From: an uncultured Erwinia sp.
Lineage (GTDB): Bacteria; Pseudomonadota; Gammaproteobacteria; Enterobacterales; Enterobacteriaceae
Assembly: GCA_913775305.1 (NCBI GenBank)
Contig: CAJYIY010000094.1
Coordinates: 26,103-90,102 of the forward strand
DNA: 64,000 nt
Direction of reading: 5' to 3'
The number at the start of each line of letters is the position of its first letter. Position 1 is the first letter of the stretch. Positions 1 through 7,935 of this stretch are shown in pieces. The translations under genes were made by a program, and so were the position numbers. The notes beneath the pieces were generated by a model. It was not told the origin of the DNA and did no database searches. It saw nothing but the letters and a program-made list of their open reading frames with translations.

Positions 1-1
1 G

Positions 2-382
2 CTGCTACGGGTTGATGATATTATGCATACCGGGGATGAAATACCGCATGTCAGCAACGATGCATCGCTGCGTGATGCACTGCTGGAAATCACCCGTAAA
101 AATATGGGCATGACGGTCATCTGCAACGACCTGATGAAAATCGAAGGCATTTTTACCGATGGCGATTTGCGCCGCGTTTTTGATATGGGCATTGATATTC
201 AGCACGCCAGCATCGCCAGCGTGATGACTCCCGGAGGGATCCGCGTCAGACCTAATACGCTGGCGGTAGATGCACTCAATTTGATGCAGAACAAGAATAT
301 TACCTGCGTGATGGTGGCCGACGACGATCGTCTGCTGGGCGTGATACACATGCACGATATGTTGCGTGCGGGTGTTGTTTGA
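2..382 (+). CDS. kdsD: Arabinose-5-phosphate isomerase KdsD, C-terminal part (cut by window start)
   Basis: The frame is open from base 2 and ends with TGA at 380-382, giving the last 126 residues. Family knowledge: KdsD converts ribulose-5-phosphate to arabinose-5-phosphate, the first step towards Kdo for the LPS inner core. The catalytic SIS domain lies before the window. What is visible is the tandem CBS pair, including LLRVDDIMHTGDEIPHV at the start and FTDGDLRR in the middle, very close to the E. coli protein. kdsC follows after 17 bp, the usual kdsD-kdsC-lptCAB order. An internal ATG at 23 is not the true start because the homology continues upstream of it. Confidence 0.96.
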   Translation: MLRVDDIMHTGDEIPHVSNDASLRDALLEITRKNMGMTVICNDLMKIEGIFTDGDLRRVFDMGIDIQHASIASVMTPGGIRVRPNTLAVDALNLMQNKNITCVMVADDDRLLGVIHMHDMLRAGVV

Positions 383-399
383 TAAGGAACATAACGATA

Positions 400-966
400 A
401 TGAGTAATCCAGCAGCCCCCGTTGAAACCTGCTATGGCCCGGTAAGCCAGCAGGTTATGGCGCAGGCGCAACAGATTAAACTACTGATTTGCGATGTGGA
501 TGGGGTGATGTCTGATGGCGTGATCTATCAGGGTAACAACGGTGAAGAACTGAAAGCATTCAATGTTCGTGACGGTTACGGCATTCGCTGTCTGCTGACC
601 TCGGATGTGGAGGTGGCGATAATTACCGGCCGCAGAGCAAAGCTGCTGGAAGATCGTTGTGTCACACTGGGCATTACTCATCTTTACCAGGGGCAGTCCG
701 ATAAGACTTTGGCCTTCCGCGAACTTCTCGATAAACTAGCGCTGAATGCCAGTCAGGTTGCCTACATCGGTGATGACCTGATTGACTGGCCGGTCATGGC
801 CCAGGTTGGCCTGAGTGTTGCCGTTGCGGATGCGCATCCGGTACTGCTTCCTAAAGCGGACTACGTGACCCGGATTGCCGGGGGTCGTGGTGCCGTCCGG
901 GAGCTTTGCGACCTGATCTTAATTGCTCAGGGAACGTTTGATAAGGCCATAGGGCAGTCTGTATGA
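400..966 (+). CDS. kdsC: 3-deoxy-D-manno-octulosonate-8-phosphate phosphatase KdsC
   Basis: 188 residues, the normal length. KdsC removes phosphate from Kdo-8-phosphate to give free Kdo in the cytoplasm. It is a HAD phosphatase without a cap domain: the nucleophile motif is ICDVDGVMSDG with Asp32 and Asp34, followed by TGR near residue 78 and GDDLIDWPVM near residue 125. The ATG at 400 is preferred over an in-frame ATG at 379 because AAGGA at 384-388 is suitably placed and the protein then aligns with E. coli KdsC from its first residues. Its last four bases overlap the lptC start (ATGA), implying translational coupling. Confidence 0.96.
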   Translation: MSNPAAPVETCYGPVSQQVMAQAQQIKLLICDVDGVMSDGVIYQGNNGEELKAFNVRDGYGIRCLLTSDVEVAIITGRRAKLLEDRCVTLGITHLYQGQSDKTLAFRELLDKLALNASQVAYIGDDLIDWPVMAQVGLSVAVADAHPVLLPKADYVTRIAGGRGAVRELCDLILIAQGTFDKAIGQSV

Positions 967-1538
967 GTAAAACAAGACGCTGGATTACACTGTTACTGGC
1001 GCTGATCGCCATCATTTTGATTGGCTGGAATCTGGCCGATTCGGATAATGGTGACGATACCGTCAGCAACAATGACAGCGAACCCACCTATCTGAGCGAT
1101 AACTCGCATACCGTCGTCTACAACCCCGAAGGTGGGCTGAGCTACCGACTGGTATCCGATAAGGTCACTTACTTTTCCACTGACGCCATTAGCTGGTTCG
1201 ACAACCCGAAGATGACGACTTACGATGAAAACAAAGTTGCCACCTGGTCAGTGCGCGCCGATAAAGCCAGGCTGACTAACGATCGAATGCTGTTTCTGTA
1301 CGGCAATGTAGAAGTGAAAAGTCTGACCAGAGATGCACAGCTGGAAAAAATTACAACCGATAATGCGGTGGTTAACCTGACCACTCAGGATGTCACCTCT
1401 GACGATCGGGTTACGCTTTATGGCCGCAGCTTTAACTCTACGGGAATGAAGATGCGCGGAAATTTACGGAAGAAAACTGCCGAGTTGATTGAAAAGGTCA
1501 AAACATCCTATGAAATTCAAAATGAACAACAGCCTTAA
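963..1538 (+). CDS. lptC: LPS export protein LptC
   Basis: 191 residues. LptC is the bitopic inner-membrane part of the Lpt bridge; it takes LPS from LptB2FG and passes it to LptA. The sequence shows a short cytoplasmic N-terminus, one membrane segment at about residues 7-24 (rich in L, I and A), then a periplasmic beta-jellyroll domain. The start overlaps the kdsC stop and the end overlaps lptA by 29 bp. This tight arrangement is conserved in enterobacteria and keeps Kdo supply and LPS transport together. Confidence 0.96.
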   Translation: MSKTRRWITLLLALIAIILIGWNLADSDNGDDTVSNNDSEPTYLSDNSHTVVYNPEGGLSYRLVSDKVTYFSTDAISWFDNPKMTTYDENKVATWSVRADKARLTNDRMLFLYGNVEVKSLTRDAQLEKITTDNAVVNLTTQDVTSDDRVTLYGRSFNSTGMKMRGNLRKKTAELIEKVKTSYEIQNEQQP

Positions 1539-2058
1539 GTTACTGACGGCATCTCTGCTTCTGGCTGCCAGCTTACCCGCTTTGGCCTTGACCGGAGATT
1601 CCGATAAGCCGGTCAACGTAGACTCGGAAAACCAGGCGCTGGATATGCAGGGCAATGTGGCCACTTTTACCGGTAAAGTGGTCGTTACCCAGGGGTCTAT
1701 CAGGATCACCGCTGATAAAGTCGTGGTCACCCGTCCTGGCGGCGACAGCAAAAAAACCCTCGTCGATGCCTATGGTAACCCTGCCACTTTCTATCAGATG
1801 CAGGACAATGGCAAACCGGTTCAGGGCCATGCGCAGAAGATGCACTACGAACTGGATAAAGATCTGGTTGAGCTGACCGGAAATGCCTATCTGGAGCAGC
1901 TGGACAGCAATGTTAAAGGCGATCGCATTACCTATCTGGTTAAACAACAGAAAATGCAGGCCTACAGTAGCTCCGGCAAACGCGTAACCACCGTACTTGT
2001 GCCATCGCAGCTGCAGGATAAAAGCACACCATCCAACGGTCAGAAAAAGAGTAACTAA
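1510..2058 (+). CDS. lptA: Periplasmic LPS-binding bridge protein LptA
   Basis: 182 residues. LptA polymerises through the periplasm between LptC and LptD and carries LPS along its hydrophobic groove. A Sec signal peptide is visible ([11 protein letters not shown], then a Leu/Ala core), with likely cleavage after Ala26 in PALA-LTGDS. The mature part is an OstA-type beta-jellyroll. The ATG at 1510 was chosen over one at 1489 because MKFK matches the E. coli start and gives a normal signal peptide. The gene begins inside the lptC end, and lptB follows after 5 bp. Confidence 0.95.
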   Translation: MKFKMNNSLKLLTASLLLAASLPALALTGDSDKPVNVDSENQALDMQGNVATFTGKVVVTQGSIRITADKVVVTRPGGDSKKTLVDAYGNPATFYQMQDNGKPVQGHAQKMHYELDKDLVELTGNAYLEQLDSNVKGDRITYLVKQQKMQAYSSSGKRVTTVLVPSQLQDKSTPSNGQKKSN

Positions 2059-2063
2059 CAAAC

Positions 2064-2789
2064 ATGGCAACGTTAATTGCGGAAAACCTGGCGAAGGCTT
2101 ATAAGGGCCGCCGCGTGGTTGAAGACGTCAGTCTGGAAGTGAAATCCGGTGAGATTGTCGGTCTGCTGGGCCCCAACGGGGCAGGTAAAACGACCACCTT
2201 TTACATGGTGGTTGGTATCGTCCCGCGTGACGCAGGCCGTATAGTGATTGATGATGAAGACATCAGTATCCTGCCGCTGCACGCCCGTGCGCGTCGTGGT
2301 ATTGGCTATCTGCCTCAGGAAGCCTCTATTTTCCGCCGTCTGAGCGTTTATGATAATCTGATGGCGGTTCTGCAAATTCGTGACGATCTGACCAGCGAGC
2401 AGCGAGAAGATCGCGCTAACGAACTGATGGCTGAGTTCCACATCGAACATCTGCGCGATAGTCTTGGCCAGGCTCTTTCAGGAGGCGAACGCCGCAGGGT
2501 CGAAATTGCCCGTGCGCTGGCTGCAAATCCTAAATTTATCCTGCTGGATGAACCTTTCGCCGGGGTTGACCCTATTTCCGTTATTGATATTAAAAAGATT
2601 ATCGAGCATCTTCGTGATAGCGGGCTTGGCGTGTTGATTACTGACCACAACGTCCGTGAAACGCTGGCGGTATGTGAGCGTGCTTATATCGTCAGCCAGG
2701 GACATCTTATCGCGCACGGTACACCTGATGAAATTCTTGCCGATGAGCAGGTGAAACGCGTCTACCTGGGAGAAGAGTTCAGACTCTGA
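2064..2789 (+). CDS. lptB: LPS export ABC transporter ATPase LptB
   Basis: 241 residues, the normal length. LptB powers extraction of LPS from the inner membrane together with LptF and LptG, which are encoded elsewhere. ABC ATPase motifs in order: Walker [10 protein letters not shown] (about residues 36-44), Q-loop LPQEASIF, signature [15 protein letters not shown], Walker [13 protein letters not shown] and the switch His in TDHNVRE. The gene starts 5 bp after lptA, and rpoN follows after 45 bp, the standard order in gammaproteobacteria. Confidence 0.97.
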   Translation: MATLIAENLAKAYKGRRVVEDVSLEVKSGEIVGLLGPNGAGKTTTFYMVVGIVPRDAGRIVIDDEDISILPLHARARRGIGYLPQEASIFRRLSVYDNLMAVLQIRDDLTSEQREDRANELMAEFHIEHLRDSLGQALSGGERRRVEIARALAANPKFILLDEPFAGVDPISVIDIKKIIEHLRDSGLGVLITDHNVRETLAVCERAYIVSQGHLIAHGTPDEILADEQVKRVYLGEEFRL

Positions 2790-2834
2790 TAAGGTGTCCA
2801 TAGGTTTGTTTTTTAGGGAACGACTATCCTGAAT

Positions 2835-4268
2835 ATGAAGCAAGGTTTACAACTCAGGCTGAGCCAACAGCTTGCCATGACGCCACAGTTGCAGCAGGCT
2901 ATTCGTCTGCTACAGCTCTCTACGCTTGAACTACAGCAGGAAATTCAGCTGGCGCTGGAAAGCAACCCGTTGCTCGAACAGAGCGATGTTCACGAAGAGA
3001 TCGATTCCCGTGAATATCAGGAAACCGAAGCGCTCGATACCCGAGAAGCGCTTGAGCAAAAGGATATGCCTGAAGAACTGCCGCTGGATGCAACCTGGGA
3101 TGAAATCTATACCGCGGGCACGCCTTCCGGCACCGGGACAGACTATCATGACGACGAACTGCCGGTGTATCAGGGGGAAACCACCCAGTCGCTACAGGAT
3201 TATCTGATGTGGCAGGTGGAACTCACTCCGTTTACCGATACCGATCGCGCCATCGCCACCTCAATCGTCGATGCCGTGGATGAAACCGGCTACCTGACTG
3301 TCTCTCTGGACGATATCCTCGACAGTATGGGGAATGAAGAGCTGAGCCTGGATGAGGTTGAAGCGGTGCTGAAGCGCGTGCAGAGATTCGATCCGGTGGG
3401 GGTGTGCGCCCGCGATCTGCGCGACTGTCTGATGGTGCAGCTTTCTCAGTTTCCTGATGCCCTGCCCTTGCTGAAAGAAGCGCGCCTGATCGTCAGCGAT
3501 CATCTTGATCTGCTGGCTAACCATGATTTCCGCAGCCTGATGCGTTTAACCCGGCTGAAGGAAGATGTCCTGAAAGGCGCAGTACAGCTGATTCAGTCAC
3601 TCGATCCTCGTCCGGGACAGTCGATCAATACCCAGGAACCTGAATACGTTATTCCTGATGTGCTGGTACGCAAGGTTGGCAAGCGCTGGACCGTTGAGCT
3701 GAATGCCGACAGCGTGCCGCGTCTTAAGATCAACCAGCACTATGCTGCAATGGGCGGTTCTACCCGCAACGACAGTGATTCACAGTTTATCCGGAGTAAT
3801 TTGCAGGAAGCAAAATGGCTGATCAAAAGTCTTGAGAGCCGCAACGACACGCTGCTAAAAGTCACCCGCTGTATCGTCGATCAACAACAGGCGTTTTTCG
3901 AGCAGGGTGAAGAGCACATGCGGCCGATGGTCCTGGCAGACATCGCCAGCGCAGTCGATATGCACGAATCAACCATATCGCGTGTAACAACGCAGAAGTA
4001 TCTGCACAGCCCGCGCGGTATATTTGAACTGAAATATTTCTTCTCCAGCCATGTGAGCACTGAGGGAGGCGGTGAAGCTTCTTCAACCGCTATCCGCGCG
4101 CTGGTGCGGAAATTAATTTCGGCGGAAAATCCCGCCAAGCCGCTAAGCGACAGCAAGCTGACCTCTCTGCTTTCTGAGCAGGGAATTATGGTCGCGCGCC
4201 GTACTGTGGCAAAATATCGAGAGTCTTTATCCATCCCGCCATCAAATCAGCGCAAACAGCTGGTCTGA
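2835..4268 (+). CDS. rpoN: RNA polymerase sigma-54 factor RpoN
   Basis: 477 residues, the same length as in E. coli. RpoN directs RNA polymerase to -24/-12 promoters (TGGCAC-N5-TTGCA) and needs an AAA+ activator such as NtrC. Visible parts are the Gln/Leu-rich activator-interaction region I (residues 1-50, [20 protein letters not shown]), an acidic region II around residues 55-110, the core-binding region, the helix-turn-helix and the RpoN box ARRTVAKYR at residues 454-462. It begins the usual rpoN-hpf-ptsN-rapZ-ptsO cluster. A well-formed sigma-54 promoter lies in this window upstream of the aap genes (59245-59260). Confidence 0.97.
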   Translation: MKQGLQLRLSQQLAMTPQLQQAIRLLQLSTLELQQEIQLALESNPLLEQSDVHEEIDSREYQETEALDTREALEQKDMPEELPLDATWDEIYTAGTPSGTGTDYHDDELPVYQGETTQSLQDYLMWQVELTPFTDTDRAIATSIVDAVDETGYLTVSLDDILDSMGNEELSLDEVEAVLKRVQRFDPVGVCARDLRDCLMVQLSQFPDALPLLKEARLIVSDHLDLLANHDFRSLMRLTRLKEDVLKGAVQLIQSLDPRPGQSINTQEPEYVIPDVLVRKVGKRWTVELNADSVPRLKINQHYAAMGGSTRNDSDSQFIRSNLQEAKWLIKSLESRNDTLLKVTRCIVDQQQAFFEQGEEHMRPMVLADIASAVDMHESTISRVTTQKYLHSPRGIFELKYFFSSHVSTEGGGEASSTAIRALVRKLISAENPAKPLSDSKLTSLLSEQGIMVARRTVAKYRESLSIPPSNQRKQLV

Positions 4269-4290
4269 AAGAACTGAGAAGGAAGACATC

Positions 4291-4578
4291 ATGCAACTCA
4301 ATATCACTGGACTAAACGTTGAAATTACCGAAGCACTGCGCGAATTCGTTACGGCGAAATTCGGTAAGTTAGAACACTATTTTGACCGGATCAATCAGGT
4401 CTATATTGTTCTGAAGGTGGAAAAAGTGACTCAAATTGCAGACGCAACGCTGCATGTGAACGGCGGGGAGTTGCATGCAACCGCAGAAGAAAAAGATATG
4501 TACGCGGCGATTGATAGCCTGGTTGACAAGCTGACTCGCCAGTTAAATAAACACAAAGACAAGCTTAAACAACACTAA
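4291..4578 (+). CDS. hpf: Ribosome hibernation promoting factor HPF (short form)
   Basis: 95 residues, the size of short gammaproteobacterial HPF. It binds the 30S decoding region in stationary phase and, together with RMF, promotes 100S ribosome dimers. The sequence starts MQLNITGLNVEITEALR and shows the beta-alpha-beta-beta-beta-alpha S30AE fold with a basic C-terminus (NKHKDKLKQH). It has a good ribosome binding site (GAAGGAAG, about 4278-4285) and lies 22 bp after rpoN. A hairpin separates it from ptsN. Confidence 0.95.
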   Translation: MQLNITGLNVEITEALREFVTAKFGKLEHYFDRINQVYIVLKVEKVTQIADATLHVNGGELHATAEEKDMYAAIDSLVDKLTRQLNKHKDKLKQH

Positions 4579-4637
4579 ATTTCACCATGCGCTGATTGTT
4601 TCTGCGGTATCCCATATCGGGTTATGCTAAGGCCAGC

Positions 4638-4671
4638 AGCGGCTCGTATCTTTAACAGGGTACGAGCCGCT
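4638..4671. repeat. Inverted repeat between hpf and ptsN
   Basis: An 11-bp perfect inverted repeat: AGCGGCTCGTA at 4638-4648 and TACGAGCCGCT at 4661-4671, with a 12-base loop. No T-run follows on either strand, so it is not a typical intrinsic terminator. It may be an mRNA processing or stability element between hpf and ptsN. Confidence 0.75.
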
Positions 4672-4750
4672 CATCAATCAGGGGGCAGCAACGGCCAGTC
4701 AAACTGGCTGTGGTTAACCCCCATGCGGATGTGAACACGTAAGTGAAACT

Positions 4751-5227
4751 ATGATGAACAACGATCTGAAACTGGAACTGGGCTCTGTCCTGAACCTGTC
4801 CTGCACCCGGAATGGTGTACATTGCCAAAGTAAAAAACGGGCACTGGAAATTATCAGCGAACTGGCGGCCAAACAGCTTAACCTTCCGCATCAGACAATC
4901 TTTGAAGCGATTCTGACTCGCGAAAGGATGGGGAGTACGGGTATTGGCAACGGGATTGCTATCCCGCACGGTAAATTACTTGAAGATACGCTGCGTGCGG
5001 TTGGCGTGTTTATCCATCTGGATCAGCCGATTGCCTTTGATGCTATTGATAATCAGCCAGTGGATTTGTTGTTCGCCCTGTTAGTCCCGGCGGATCAGTG
5101 TAAGACTCACCTGCATACGCTTTCACTGGTGGCAAAACGTCTGGCCGATAAAACGGTTTGTCGGCGCCTGCGCGCGGCTCAAAGCGATGAAGAGCTGTAC
5201 GAGATCATCACGGAAGATAACGATTAA
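4751..5227 (+). CDS. ptsN: Nitrogen PTS enzyme IIA (PtsN)
   Basis: 158 residues, slightly shorter than E. coli PtsN. It is the terminal phosphate acceptor of the PtsP-NPr-PtsN chain and regulates potassium transport and sensor kinases rather than sugar uptake. The fold is PTS EIIA type 2, and the phosphorylated His is in GNGIAIPHGK (His73, the same number as in E. coli when the ATG at 4751 is used). It lies in the rpoN operon between hpf and rapZ. Confidence 0.96.
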   Translation: MMNNDLKLELGSVLNLSCTRNGVHCQSKKRALEIISELAAKQLNLPHQTIFEAILTRERMGSTGIGNGIAIPHGKLLEDTLRAVGVFIHLDQPIAFDAIDNQPVDLLFALLVPADQCKTHLHTLSLVAKRLADKTVCRRLRAAQSDEELYEIITEDND

Positions 5228-5287
5228 GCCGGCTGAAATATATTCATCACGCGTTCCGTGATAACAGGTTAATTGGGGGAAGAGTTA

Positions 5288-6142
5288 ATGGTGCTGATGA
5301 TCGTCAGCGGTCGTTCTGGTTCAGGTAAATCCGTGGCGCTTCGCGCACTGGAGGATATGGGTTTCTACTGCGTGGACAACCTTCCCGTTGTACTGCTACC
5401 CGATCTTGCCAATTCGCTCTCTGAACGCAATATGTCTGCTGCGGTCAGTATTGACGTACGTAATATGCCGGAATCCCCCGAAGTTTTCGAAACGGCGCTT
5501 AACAATCTTCCCGACTGTTTTTCGCCGCAGCTGCTGTTCCTGGATGCCGATCGCAACACGCTGATCCGGCGCTACAGTGATACGCGCCGCCTGCATCCCC
5601 TGTCCAGCAAAAATCTGTCGCTGGAAAGCGCTATCGATGAAGAAAGCGACTTGCTGGAACCGCTGCGTTCCCGCGCCGACCTGATTATTGACACGTCGGA
5701 AATGTCCGTCCATGAGCTGGCCGAGATGTTAAGAACCCGGCTGCTGGGCAAACGTGAGCGTGAGCTGACGATGGTATTTGAGTCATTCGGCTTTAAGCAC
5801 GGTATTCCGATTGACGCCGATTATGTCTTTGATGTCCGCTTTCTGCCGAACCCGCACTGGGATCCGAAACTGCGTCCGATGACCGGCCTCGATCGCCCTG
5901 TGGCAGCCTTTCTCGATCGCCATACCGAGGTGCATAATTTTATCTACCAGACGCGCAGCTATCTGGAACTCTGGCTGCCGATGCTGGAGACCAACAATCG
6001 CAGCTATCTGACCGTGGCAATTGGCTGTACCGGCGGTAAACATCGTTCGGTATACATTGCGGAACAGTTAGCCGACTATTTCCGTTCGCGTGGTAAAAAC
6101 GTACAGTCTCGCCACCGTACGCTGGAAAAACGTAAATCATGA
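5288..6142 (+). CDS. rapZ: RNase adapter protein RapZ
   Basis: 284 residues, identical in length to E. coli RapZ. It binds the sRNA GlmZ and presents it to RNase E, adjusting GlmS synthesis to the glucosamine-6-phosphate level. A Walker A motif (GRSGSGKS, residues 8-15) and a C-terminal RNA-binding domain ending in [11 protein letters not shown] are visible; [10 protein letters not shown] is the family's phosphosugar-sensing motif. The ATG at 5288 is preferred over 5273 because GGGGAAGAG (5276-5284) is an appropriate ribosome binding site and E. coli RapZ starts MVLMIVSG. The end overlaps ptsO by 4 bp. Confidence 0.96.
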   Translation: MVLMIVSGRSGSGKSVALRALEDMGFYCVDNLPVVLLPDLANSLSERNMSAAVSIDVRNMPESPEVFETALNNLPDCFSPQLLFLDADRNTLIRRYSDTRRLHPLSSKNLSLESAIDEESDLLEPLRSRADLIIDTSEMSVHELAEMLRTRLLGKRERELTMVFESFGFKHGIPIDADYVFDVRFLPNPHWDPKLRPMTGLDRPVAAFLDRHTEVHNFIYQTRSYLELWLPMLETNNRSYLTVAIGCTGGKHRSVYIAEQLADYFRSRGKNVQSRHRTLEKRKS

Positions 6143-6411
6143 CCGTTAAGCAAACCGTTGAGATCAGAAATAAACTGGGCATGCACGCTCGTCCTGCGAT
6201 GAAGCTTTTTGAACTGGTGCAGAGTTTTGACGCTGAGGTGTTGCTGAGGAACGAAAGCGGTACCGAGGCCGAAGCCAGCAGCGTGATTGCGCTGCTGATG
6301 CTGGACTCTGCCAAAGGTGGGCATATCGAAATTGAAGCCAGCGGACCACAGGAGCTCGAAGCGCTGGCAGCGGTGATCGAACTGTTCAACGCCGGATTCG
6401 ACGAAGACTAA
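6139..6411 (+). CDS. ptsO: Nitrogen PTS phosphocarrier NPr
   Basis: 90 residues. NPr relays phosphate from PtsP to PtsN. It is an HPr-like protein with the phosphorylation site His16 in [10 protein letters not shown] and a second conserved block, [14 protein letters not shown], that corresponds to the regulatory Ser region of HPr. It overlaps the rapZ stop codon and is the last gene of the rpoN cluster; mtgA runs towards it from the other strand, 25 bp away. Confidence 0.95.
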   Translation: MTVKQTVEIRNKLGMHARPAMKLFELVQSFDAEVLLRNESGTEAEASSVIALLMLDSAKGGHIEIEASGPQELEALAAVIELFNAGFDED

Positions 6412-6436
6412 CCCCTTCTGCAGCAGTCATATTCGG

Positions 6437-7162
6437 TTAATTAAGATGATTTCTGGACAGGAACGCCTCGCCGCCCAGCTGGCGCATCTGCCGCATGATC
6501 CACTGCTGACGCTGGCGAACATAACCTGAAGGCGCTGCCGCGTTAAAGCGTATTGGATTAGGCAGCACGGCGGCCAGCAGCGCGGCTTCGGACATCGTCA
6601 GGCGGCTGGCAGACTTATGAAAATAACGCTGCGCCGCCTCTTCCACGCCGAAGACACCCTCACCAAACTCAGCAATATTCAGGTAAACGGTCAGTATGCG
6701 CCGTTTAGTCCACACCGTCTCAATACCAACGGTCAGTCCCGCTTCCAGTCCCTTTCGTATCCAGCTACGACCGTCCCAGAGAAACAGATTTTTTGCCGTT
6801 TGCTGCGACAGCGTTGAAGCACCACGCATGCGCGTCTTTTCTCCGTTGTTGTCCAGAACCGACTGAATCGCATCTACGTCAAACCCCCAGTGCGTGGGGA
6901 ATTTTTGATCTTCAGAGGCGATCACTGCCAGCGCCATCCACGGAGATATTTCATCCCGCCCCACCCAGTCGGAATGAGCAACATAGCTGAAATTACCCTG
7001 CAACCAGGCACCAAGTTGCCTTTCAATCATAACCGCAGAGAACGGTACCGGAGTCACCGCAAAGATCACAATGCCGCCCAGCCAAAAACCGAAAACACCC
7101 ACCAGCAAACGCAACGCGACTTTTTTTATCCCGGCCCATCCGATATGTCGGTTACGGCTCAT
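6437..7162 (-). CDS. mtgA: Monofunctional peptidoglycan glycosyltransferase MtgA
   Basis: 241 residues, near the E. coli length. It polymerises lipid II into glycan strands at the periplasmic face of the inner membrane. There is one membrane segment at about residues 16-38 followed by a GT51 domain. Motif 1 is visible as [13 protein letters not shown] with catalytic Glu84, then [17 protein letters not shown] and [20 protein letters not shown]. No transpeptidase domain follows. In E. coli, elbB and arcB lie immediately upstream; here elbB is missing. Confidence 0.96.
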   Translation of the reverse strand: MSRNRHIGWAGIKKVALRLLVGVFGFWLGGIVIFAVTPVPFSAVMIERQLGAWLQGNFSYVAHSDWVGRDEISPWMALAVIASEDQKFPTHWGFDVDAIQSVLDNNGEKTRMRGASTLSQQTAKNLFLWDGRSWIRKGLEAGLTVGIETVWTKRRILTVYLNIAEFGEGVFGVEEAAQRYFHKSASRLTMSEAALLAAVLPNPIRFNAAAPSGYVRQRQQWIMRQMRQLGGEAFLSRNHLN

Positions 7163-7827
7163 GCCTTGACTCCATCATAGTGCTCTCGTGACTGTTTTTC
7201 GCCCGGGTTCCGGATGATGCCCTGGCAGGCATCGCTTCTGTTAAGCGTCATAGTTTAATACATTTTAGGCGGCTGCTCTCCGACAGAGAAAATCATTTTT
7301 AATTGATTTACACTGCTTATAAATTTCACTGTGTACATTTCGAAAGCACAAAATTTGAAATAGAAAAGCATCGATGAAGGTAGCGGAAACGCGCCTGTAT
7401 TATGCTGATTAATAATTAACAGCCTCGTTTAACAGCTTGAACTGCATCAGCAGCAATCTGCTGTATCGTAGCCCGATGGCAGCCTGGTCGAACTGAAACC
7501 GAAACGATTCGGAAAAACCCAGCAAAAACAAACAAGAACACAACGCTGGCAACAGATTAAACACTCCAGAAACCCTGAAGAAAAGTTCAGCAGTGGACCT
7601 TCAGCGATCCAATCTTCTCGCCTGTCTCGTCAAGAAACCCGATGGAGGAAACACAACAATCGTACAATAATTCATCATAAAAAGATCAAAATGAATTACC
7701 TGCTTGACTGAGAAACTAATTTGATGTCTTCTATTTGCAAACACTGCTCCACATCACACATTTTAATGAATCTGGTAACATGTGATGTGAGATTTGCTAA
7801 GGTAGTGTCTAAGAGCTTTACCCAATA
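7163..7827. other. Non-coding stretch where E. coli carries elbB
   Basis: About 665 bp with no convincing gene on either strand. Reading frames are short and broken by stops, and I see no trace of ElbB-like sequence. The left part is the mtgA upstream region. The right part leads into arcZ and contains a perfect 9-bp inverted repeat at 7750-7758 and 7781-7789. Confidence 0.6.
7750..7789. repeat. Inverted repeat upstream of arcZ
   Basis: CACATCACA (7750-7758) and TGTGATGTG (7781-7789) are perfect inverted arms separated by 22 bases. They end about 40 bp before the estimated arcZ 5' end, which is a position for an operator. The arms contain TGTGA-like elements but do not fit a single CRP site. 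Confidence 0.55.
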
Positions 7828-7935
7828 CCCGGCCTGCGCTCCAGACGATTCTAATCAGAATAGCGTGGGTTTCCATTTTCCCTGGTGTTGGCGCAGTATT
7901 CGCGCACCCCGGCCTCGGTCGGGGTCATTTTTTTT
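7828..7935 (+). ncRNA. arcZ: Hfq-dependent small RNA ArcZ
   Basis: The 3' half is recognisable as ArcZ: CCCTGGTGTTGGCGCAG (7880-7896), then TATTCGCGCACCCCGG and a terminator hairpin ending in a T-run. This matches the processed and most conserved part of enterobacterial ArcZ (also called RyhA or SraH), which base-pairs with rpoS and other mRNAs. The location, opposite to and overlapping the 3' end of arcB, is also conserved. The 5' half is divergent but has a small hairpin (ATTCT-AATC-AGAAT, 7848-7861). The 5' end is estimated from the GGCCTGCG near 7831 and from the known length of about 120 nt; it could be off by several bases. In E. coli, ArcA represses arcZ and ArcZ lowers arcB. Confidence 0.88.
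7906..7935 (+). terminator. ArcZ intrinsic terminator
   Basis: Stem ACCCCG (7906-7911) pairs with CGGGGT (7920-7925), followed by CA and a run of eight T. The T-run lies inside the last codons of arcB on the opposite strand. Confidence 0.88.
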
